Source: an uncultured Muribaculaceae bacterium (GTDB lineage: Bacteria > Bacteroidota > Bacteroidia > Bacteroidales > Muribaculaceae). Taken from it: a stretch of 19,816 bases of DNA. The notes beneath the pieces are model-generated. The model was not told where the DNA came from. It saw nothing but the letters and a program-made list of their open reading frames with translations, and did not search any database. The translations under genes and the position numbers were made by a program. Positions within the stretch are counted from its first letter, which is position 1; each line of letters opens with the position of its first letter. The stretch lies in NCBI GenBank assembly GCA_910579305.1, contig CAJTTA010000041.1, positions 1 through 19,816 of the forward strand. The letters are read 5' to 3'. This document shows, piece after piece, positions 14,779-19,816 of this stretch.

Positions 14779-16332
14779 TTATTCTTCTTCGGGCAGGGAA
14801 AAACATGCGCGTATTGCCTTGCGAAGGAGTCGTGAGTCGGAGGACTCGTTTTTTAATGTGTCGAGCACAGATGAGATGTATTCTTCTTTGCTTTTATAAC
14901 CGAGAAGATTTATGACTCCGCTTTCAGGAAGCATTGGTTTATGATTGAATACGCGCAGAATGCCGGCGTAGTCTCCGTGATGTATCATTTGGCTGAATTC
15001 GTTCATTAGTTTGTTGTAATAGCCTCTTACATCTATGCTTTGGGGCAGGTGGCGCAGGTGTTTCTCAAGAGCGTCGATGGAGTTGACACGTGCATCGGAA
15101 CGGCATTCCAGGTCGCGTTTCATTTTGTGCCGCACGTGTAGCAGTACTTGTTCGCGGTGCATGCGGTTGAACATGTTTATGACAGTTCGCTTCACTCGAG
15201 TCACTATCCGCTCTACATTTTTCTTGCGCCGGGCGGCCATGATGCGTATTACGGATTCAAGCATGAATATGTTTTCAATCTCGGCCACTTCGGGCACCAT
15301 TATGTTTTTGCTTCGCAGGTATTCCACTTCATGTTCTGTGCGCCTGTCGCGGTCTACTATGCCATGGCTTTCGAGGTGGTGCATGGGTCGCAGATCGCAG
15401 AAGGAGCGAGTGGCTTCGATGACCTTGTTGCATGATCCGAGAGGACGCACGATGCAGCCGGGGAATACCAGTGGGTATAGCTTTGCATCAATGCTGTGAG
15501 TGGCGTCTCCCTCTATGAAAAGTACCGGCCGGCGGGATCCTATGAGTGAAATGAAGAGGTCGTCGGGGAGGGATCCGGGAGATAGGAGAGTATAGTCCCA
15601 GGTTTCGTTTTCGGCATTGTGGCTGCGCACCCATATGCATGCGTTAGATGTGCGGGAAGACAGGAATTCGGCATCGGATGTGTTATAGACAAATGTGCAG
15701 TCGGGACGCATTCCTTCCACGGTATTCCATAGGGGTTGCATGAGTGAGGGGTGAAGAAACATTGTAGGCTCGTCTACAAATACAATAGCTTCTTGCGGGG
15801 CATAGAGAAGGGCGGCGATGTAATACAGCACGGTGCGCTCTCCACTGCTGAGTTTGATTGAGCCCACGAGGTCTTTTCCGCATTCTGTGCTGAACATGAG
15901 TTTGCCGGGTTCGCGCATTATCTGATTGCCGGGGAAGATGCGTTGCCACATTTTTACGAGTTTGTCAAGCCGGGTAGGGAGGAAGCGTGCGGAGTTGTCG
16001 CCCATGAGGCGTGCGCTTTTCACGGACATGAGATAGGTGAATTCATCATGCAGCAGCATTTCGATGAGTCTGTCGAGGTCGTTTATAGGGCTTGCTCCGG
16101 GGCGGAGGCAGTAGTTCTGCTCGTAGGCAGTGCGGATAGAGCTTTCGGAAGAATCGATGAGGGCACCTATAGGCGACAGGACGTAGGCCCGGGGGCCAGC
16201 GCTTGTCACGAGTCTGTGCATGAAACGGGTTTTGCCGGCACCGCTGGCTCCTACGATTGTCAGCTGTTTGCTTTTGGGAAATCCGGGAGGAGTGGATGAT
16301 GTGCTCAATGGAGGCAGGGTAAGTGTATTCAT
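14779..16332 (-). CDS. AAA/ABC-type ATPase fused to a DUF4435 (TOPRIM-like) domain, PARIS/OLD-like
   Basis: A 517-residue cytoplasmic protein of two halves. Residues about 20-235 form an ABC-like ATPase: Walker A GASGAGKT (28-35), signature LSSGE (161-165), Walker B AIVFVDEPT (182-190, Asp187 and Glu188). The usual switch His after Walker B is not evident; the place reads YNTSD (216-220). Residues about 265-360 match the DUF4435 pattern: FIEGD (Glu274), a Ser-Ile-Asp segment (280-282), HGIVDRDR (Asp327, Asp329) and EIENIFML (351-358). Glu plus DxD are the metal ligands expected of a TOPRIM nuclease. The rest (360-517) is helical and basic. In the anti-phage system PARIS these two parts are AriA and AriB, where an activated AriB is a toxic nuclease; OLD nucleases also join an ABC ATPase to TOPRIM. 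Here there is one chain, one promoter and no mobile-element context. Defence is plausible, but a conserved chromosomal role is equally possible. Confidence 0.8.
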   Translation of the reverse strand: MNTLTLPPLSTSSTPPGFPKSKQLTIVGASGAGKTRFMHRLVTSAGPRAYVLSPIGALIDSSESSIRTAYEQNYCLRPGASPINDLDRLIEMLLHDEFTYLMSVKSARLMGDNSARFLPTRLDKLVKMWQRIFPGNQIMREPGKLMFSTECGKDLVGSIKLSSGERTVLYYIAALLYAPQEAIVFVDEPTMFLHPSLMQPLWNTVEGMRPDCTFVYNTSDAEFLSSRTSNACIWVRSHNAENETWDYTLLSPGSLPDDLFISLIGSRRPVLFIEGDATHSIDAKLYPLVFPGCIVRPLGSCNKVIEATRSFCDLRPMHHLESHGIVDRDRRTEHEVEYLRSKNIMVPEVAEIENIFMLESVIRIMAARRKKNVERIVTRVKRTVINMFNRMHREQVLLHVRHKMKRDLECRSDARVNSIDALEKHLRHLPQSIDVRGYYNKLMNEFSQMIHHGDYAGILRVFNHKPMLPESGVINLLGYKSKEEYISSVLDTLKNESSDSRLLRKAIRACFSLPEEE

Positions 16333-16357
16333 GGTGACTATTTTAGAGTTGACGCAC

Positions 16358-16389
16358 CAAAATTAGCGAATAATTGCTAACTTTGCAAG
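16358..16389 (-). promoter_or_regulatory. Promoter for the ATPase-DUF4435 gene
   Basis: On the minus strand: CTTG (16389 down to 16386), 20 bp, TAATTTTG (16365 down to 16358). The -7 is an exact match and the -33 is one base off. Predicted start near 16352, only about 20 nt before the ATG at 16332. It overlaps the opposing -7 element of ribE. Confidence 0.6.
16378..16385 (+). promoter_or_regulatory. -7 element for the ribE operon
   Basis: TAACTTTG, an exact -7 match, would start transcription near 16391, about 73 nt before ribE. The 20-bp upstream position reads GCAC, so the -33 is weak and activation or a different spacing may apply. It lies inside the footprint of the opposing promoter. 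Confidence 0.5.
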
Positions 16390-16463
16390 AAATATCAGAA
16401 TTAAAGGGGGGTGATGCCGTAATGGTTTCATCCGCTTATATAGAATAACAAACAGGACGTTTT

Positions 16464-17069
16464 ATGTTTTCAGGAATAGTAGAAGAGCCGGCCAGGGTAG
16501 TAGCTCTGAGCCATGACAGGGACAATCTTCACATCACCCTTGCGTGTAGCTTTGTTGATGAATTGCGCATAGACCAGTCGGTGTCTCACAACGGGGTCTG
16601 TCTTACTGTCGTTGCGCTTCCGGGTGACGGCACATATACTGTGACGGCAATCAGGGAGACTTTGCTGCGCTCTAATCTGGGTGATCTCAAGGTGGGAGAC
16701 CTGGTAAATGTGGAGCGCTCCATGCGCTTTGACGGACGCCTGGACGGCCACATAGTGCAGGGGCATGTGGACACTACGGCCCGGTGTGTAGCTGTGGAGA
16801 GTGAGGATGGCAGCTGGCGTTATACGTTTGAATATGAGTTTGACAGGGAGCTTGCGCGTCGCGGCTATGTCACTGTGGATAAAGGCTCTGTGACTGTCAA
16901 CGGGGTGAGTCTCACGGTGTGTGATCCTACGGAAAATCGTTTTTCTGTAGCGATCATCCCCTATACGCATGACAATACTAATTTCTGCAAGATAGCACCG
17001 GGAACTAAGGTGAATATCGAGTTTGATATCATAGGCAAATATATTGCCCGCATTTCAGCTCTAAGTTGA
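16464..17069 (+). CDS. ribE: Riboflavin synthase, alpha chain
   Basis: A 201-residue enzyme that converts two molecules of 6,7-dimethyl-8-ribityllumazine into riboflavin and a pyrimidine by-product, the last step of vitamin B2 synthesis, as a cytoplasmic trimer. It starts MFSGIVEE, the family hallmark, and contains two tandem lumazine-binding beta-barrels (about 1-95 and 96-190), each with the repeated block N-G-V-C/S-L-T-V (VSHNGVCLTV and VTVNGVSLTV), followed by a C-terminal helix (GTKVNIEFDIIGKYIARI). Length is normal. No FMN riboswitch is evident in the roughly 70-nt leader. It is the first gene of a tight three-gene run; the flippase starts one base after its stop codon, an unusual partner for a riboflavin gene. 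Confidence 0.95.
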   Translation: MFSGIVEEPARVVALSHDRDNLHITLACSFVDELRIDQSVSHNGVCLTVVALPGDGTYTVTAIRETLLRSNLGDLKVGDLVNVERSMRFDGRLDGHIVQGHVDTTARCVAVESEDGSWRYTFEYEFDRELARRGYVTVDKGSVTVNGVSLTVCDPTENRFSVAIIPYTHDNTNFCKIAPGTKVNIEFDIIGKYIARISALS

Positions 17070-17070
17070 A

Positions 17071-18495
17071 ATGACGCTCTCCCGCGTAGTGGGGCGAGGC
17101 ATGCTTTGGAGTGCCCTTGAGAGCTTCGGCTCTACAGGGGCAAGTTTTGTATTGTCGGTAATCATGGCCCGTTTCCTGTCGCCGCAGGCTTTCGGGCTGG
17201 TTGCCGTTTTGCAGATTTTTGTGGCTGTAGCCAGGGTGTTTGTGGATTCGGGTATGACTGAGGCCTTGATACGCAGGGCACATGGGACGGCTTTGGCATA
17301 TAGCACGGCATTTGTATTAAATGTATCGGCGGGAGTCGTGGCTTATGTTGCATTGTGGTTTTTGGCCGATCCGGTGGCTCGGTTTTATGGGAATCCTATA
17401 TTGGCCGACATTATGCGTATAATGTGTATTGGCATTCCGCTTAATGCCTTGTGTGTGGTGCAGACGGCGCGACTTGTGTCGGCTATGAGGTTTGACCGGC
17501 TTTTTAAGGTTTCGGGTACGGCTGTGATTATCTCAGGAGCAGTGGGAATTCTTATGGCTGTCAAGGGTTTTGGGGTCTGGGCACTTGTGTGGCAGCAGGT
17601 TGCCATGTGGGGAGTGAGAGCCTTGTTGCTGTGGGTGCTCGTGCCGGGGTTCGGGAGGTTGAGATTTTGCAGGAAAGAGGCAGGGGCGCTCATGTCATTT
17701 TCATGGAAGGTGATGCTTTCTGCGCTTATCGACACTGTATGGTCGCATCTTAATGTGCTTGTGATAGGCAAGTTTTTCAATCCGGCCCAGACCGGTTTGT
17801 ATTGGCGGGCTCAGTCTTTCTCTATCTTGCCGGCATCGGTTGCCACGGGGGTAATAATGCGTGTGGCTATGCCGATGTTCAGCAGGGCCGGATGTCGGCC
17901 GGAGCGATTGCGGGTTATGTTTGGCAGAGTTCTTGGAATGAGTGTATGGGTGCTTTTTCCTGTCATGGCGTTGCTGTGTGCGCTTTCTACGCCGGTATTC
18001 GCTTTGCTGTTTAATGAAGAATGGTCGGGAGCTGTGCCGATGTTCAGGATAATTTGTATTGCCGGAATGTTGTATCCGTTGCACGCACTTAATTTGTGTC
18101 TGCTTAATGTGGTGGGCCGGTCTGATCTTTTTTTGCGGCTTGAGGTAATAAAGAAGTTGCTTGCGGTATTGATGCTATGTATTGCCGTGCCTCATGGTGT
18201 TATGGCTGTGTGCTGGGGCTTATTGATTGTTTCTGTGGTATCGTTGGTTGTAAATACCTGGTATTCAGGGGGGTATGCCTTGTTTTCAATATTCGGTCAA
18301 ATTAAGCTGGTGTGCGCGCCCTTCATTATGTCTCTTATTTCCGGAGTTGTAGCCCGGATAATTGCCTTGTTATTTCCCGAGGATTCAGTTTTCGGGCTGC
18401 TGATATCCATTGCGGCAGGTATATTGCTCTATTTATCGTTATCTCATTTATTGCGCTTGCCTTGGGGAGCGCGTATAGCAGCGTTAAAAATATAG
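17071..18495 (+). CDS. Polysaccharide flippase (Wzx-like, MOP superfamily)
   Basis: A 474-residue integral membrane protein with about 12-14 hydrophobic segments and few acidic residues. The N-terminus (GRGMLWSALESFGSTGASFVLSV, with MARFLSPQAFGLVAV) and the pattern around residues 210-260 (FSWKVMLSALIDTVWSHLNVLVIGKFF, then TGLYWRAQSF) are typical of the lipopolysaccharide-biosynthesis/WzxC-like branch of the MOP superfamily. Such proteins flip lipid-linked oligosaccharides from the cytoplasmic to the periplasmic leaflet. The substrate cannot be told from sequence. It starts one base after ribE and ends 3 bp before the sugar aminotransferase gene, so all three are probably one transcript. Finding it beside an aminotransferase for an amino-deoxy sugar supports a role in a surface glycan, although no glycosyltransferase is present in the window. 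Confidence 0.88.
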   Translation: MTLSRVVGRGMLWSALESFGSTGASFVLSVIMARFLSPQAFGLVAVLQIFVAVARVFVDSGMTEALIRRAHGTALAYSTAFVLNVSAGVVAYVALWFLADPVARFYGNPILADIMRIMCIGIPLNALCVVQTARLVSAMRFDRLFKVSGTAVIISGAVGILMAVKGFGVWALVWQQVAMWGVRALLLWVLVPGFGRLRFCRKEAGALMSFSWKVMLSALIDTVWSHLNVLVIGKFFNPAQTGLYWRAQSFSILPASVATGVIMRVAMPMFSRAGCRPERLRVMFGRVLGMSVWVLFPVMALLCALSTPVFALLFNEEWSGAVPMFRIICIAGMLYPLHALNLCLLNVVGRSDLFLRLEVIKKLLAVLMLCIAVPHGVMAVCWGLLIVSVVSLVVNTWYSGGYALFSIFGQIKLVCAPFIMSLISGVVARIIALLFPEDSVFGLLISIAAGILLYLSLSHLLRLPWGARIAALKI

Positions 18496-18498
18496 TGT

Positions 18499-19611
18499 AT
18501 GATATATGTTACATCTCCAATAATGCCTGATTTTGAAGAGTTCGTAAGTACGATCCGAGAGTTGTGGCATACTCGGAATCTTACCAACAACGGGACGTTT
18601 CTTAAGGCCTTTGAGACTGCCCTTGAGCACTGGCTCGGTGTGCCCTATGTAAGTGTAATGACTAATGGGACGCTGCCTATTATGCTTGCTCTCAGGTCGT
18701 TGGGAGTTGAGTCAGGAGAGGTGATCACTACTCCTTATACCTTTGTCGCTACTTCAGGAGTGCTTGAATGGATGGGGCTCAGGCCCGTCTTCGCTGATGT
18801 TGAGGAAGGATATGGCACATTGTCGCCATCAGCTGCAGAGCGGCTTATCACGCAGTGCACACGAGCGATTCTTCCGGTGCATGTTCATGGCTATCCGTGT
18901 GCTGTAGATGACTTTGCAGAGTTGTCGAAGCGTTATGATATTCCAGTAATATATGATGCGGCCCATGCTTTCGGGGTAAAATCGGGAGGGCATTCCATAC
19001 TTCTTCACGGTGATATGGCAACGTTGAGTTTTCATGCCACCAAGGTGTTCAATAGTCTGGAAGGAGGGGCAGTGGTGTGCTCCTCATTAGAGCAGAAGCA
19101 GCGGCTTGACCGCATGCGCAATTTTGGAATCACAGGTGAGGTTTCGGTGGAAAGTGAGGGGCTGAATGCCAAGATGGATGAAATGCGAGCTGCTTATGGT
19201 CTGTTGAATTTGCGAAATATTGATGCTTCGATAAGGCAGCGCAAGCATCTCAGTAAGGTGTATGACGGCGCCCTGCAGGGGGTGAGAGGAGTGAGGCATC
19301 CTGCAATAGCCGATGGCGTGGAATATAATTATGCGTATTACACACTATATATAGATGCGCAAGAATATGGCCATACGCGTGATGAGCTCTATCTTTATCT
19401 GAAGGAGAAGGGAATTCATGCGCGCCGATATTTTTATCCGCTTGTCAGCGATTTTGAGCCTTATAAAAAGTATTTGAAGGCAGCGCAATCATTGCCGGTG
19501 GCAAGTCTTATGGCATCTCAGGTTCTGTGTTTGCCTCTTTATCCGCATCTTTCGGAGGGGGAAATTAAAGAAATTGCCGCCTTGATTTCTGATTTTTCTC
19601 TTAAAATATAG
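18499..19611 (+). CDS. DegT/DnrJ/EryC1-family sugar aminotransferase, VioA-like
   Basis: A 370-residue PLP enzyme of the sugar-nucleotide transaminase family. Opening block TRNLTNNGTFLKAFE (25-39); NGTL (56-59) and EVITTPYTFVAT (74-85) shape the active site; VIYDAAHAFG (150-159) has the Asp153 that binds the PLP ring nitrogen; SFHATKVFNSLEGGA (177-191) carries Lys182, the expected Schiff-base lysine. The wording of these motifs, especially the LTNNG start and SFHATKVFN, is closest in my memory to VioA-type enzymes that make dTDP-4-amino-4,6-dideoxyglucose from the 4-keto sugar and glutamate; FdtB-like 3-amination is an alternative. Product assignment is inference. Complete gene, last of the ribE run, suggesting that this strain decorates a surface glycan with an amino-deoxy sugar. 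Its dTDP-sugar supply genes are not in the window. Confidence 0.88.
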   Translation: MIYVTSPIMPDFEEFVSTIRELWHTRNLTNNGTFLKAFETALEHWLGVPYVSVMTNGTLPIMLALRSLGVESGEVITTPYTFVATSGVLEWMGLRPVFADVEEGYGTLSPSAAERLITQCTRAILPVHVHGYPCAVDDFAELSKRYDIPVIYDAAHAFGVKSGGHSILLHGDMATLSFHATKVFNSLEGGAVVCSSLEQKQRLDRMRNFGITGEVSVESEGLNAKMDEMRAAYGLLNLRNIDASIRQRKHLSKVYDGALQGVRGVRHPAIADGVEYNYAYYTLYIDAQEYGHTRDELYLYLKEKGIHARRYFYPLVSDFEPYKKYLKAAQSLPVASLMASQVLCLPLYPHLSEGEIKEIAALISDFSLKI

Positions 19612-19681
19612 GCCGAGAGAGATGAATTCCGACCTCGAGCAGATGCCGAGCAGCGGTAAAAGGCGGCTTGAGGGGTAAAAA

Positions 19682-19703
19682 TGCTTAAAAAGCAGTGTTT
19701 TTT
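19682..19703 (+). terminator. Weak terminator after the aminotransferase gene
   Basis: A short A/T-rich stem, TGCTT (19682-19686) and AAGCA (19690-19694), followed by GTG and six T residues. It lies about 70 bp past the stop codon. The stem is only 5 bp, so efficiency may be low. Confidence 0.4.
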
Positions 19704-19779
19704 GGCAGACTTGTATATGTCTGATTAGCAAAGCATTGCGAAAAAGTTTACAAAAAAGGATAATTTTTTTGCGAAAACA

Positions 19780-19811
19780 TTTGGTCAATTGAGAAAAAGG
19801 CCGTAACTTTG
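19780..19811 (+). promoter_or_regulatory. Perfect promoter reading out of the window
   Basis: TTTG (19780-19783), 20 bp, TAACTTTG (19804-19811), exact in both elements and preceded by an A/T-rich stretch (19735-19779) that could act as an upstream element. The window ends 5 bases later, so the gene it serves lies outside to the right. The ten bases CTTTGCACTC also occur at the acpP promoter (7791-7800). Confidence 0.8.
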
Positions 19812-19816
19812 CACTC

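Noticed and set aside
16391..16463. FMN riboswitch upstream of ribE
   Set aside because: The leader is only about 70 nt, too short for the conserved RFN element, and none of its typical conserved blocks is visible.
1..19816. CRISPR array, tRNA or rRNA genes, insertion sequences
   Set aside because: No regularly spaced direct repeats, cloverleaf-like segments, rRNA-like sequence or transposase/integrase reading frame was found by eye; short genes could still be missed without a dedicated search.

Overview
The window looks like a piece of a Bacteroidales chromosome, plausibly from the gut family Muribaculaceae. The family is an inference from overall character; no marker gene settles it. Evidence for Bacteroidota: SecD and SecF fused into one 996-residue chain; many promoters with the Bacteroidota -7 element TAnnTTTG, often with a TTTG-like -33 element exactly 20 bp upstream; acpP directly before fabF; weak or absent Shine-Dalgarno sequences; and secreted proteins ending in a beta-rich tail that resembles the type IX secretion (T9SS) type A sorting domain. 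No transposase, integrase, CRISPR array, tRNA or rRNA was found.

Layout, left to right. (1) 12-1052 (-): an A+T-rich orphan gene for a secreted protein of unknown function, with its own promoter. (2) 1316-4306 (-): secDF, with a terminator behind it. (3) A 364-bp divergent control region, then two overlapping endonuclease I paralogues (4671-7702, +), both secreted, with different C-terminal modules. (4) acpP and fabF (7850-9467, +), core fatty acid synthesis, closed by a long bidirectional hairpin. (5) Two small lipoprotein genes in one transcript (10466 down to 9541, -). (6) trmD (10728-11411, +), a housekeeping tRNA methyltransferase with a textbook promoter. (7) An ECF sigma factor without an adjacent anti-sigma gene (11451-11951, -), whose leader carries a perfect 10-bp inverted repeat. 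(8) A large secreted protein of three repeated jelly-roll/FN3 units (12146-14614, -). (9) A one-chain ATPase plus DUF4435/TOPRIM-like protein (14779-16332, -), resembling a fusion of the two PARIS anti-phage subunits. (10) Divergent from it, ribE (riboflavin synthase), run tightly together with a polysaccharide flippase and a VioA-like sugar aminotransferase (16464-19611, +). (11) A perfect promoter at the right edge, reading out of the window.

How the genes fit together: most of the window is housekeeping (protein export, lipid synthesis, tRNA modification, riboflavin) mixed with cell-surface functions (secreted nucleases, lipoproteins, a large multidomain surface protein, a flippase with a nucleotide-sugar aminotransferase). 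SecDF would assist export of the many signal-peptide proteins here, but nothing in the window specifically links them. The best candidate for an unusual system is the ATPase-DUF4435 protein, whose promoter overlaps that of the ribE operon head to head. Its identification rests on motifs only, and its quiet chromosomal setting leaves open a housekeeping role.
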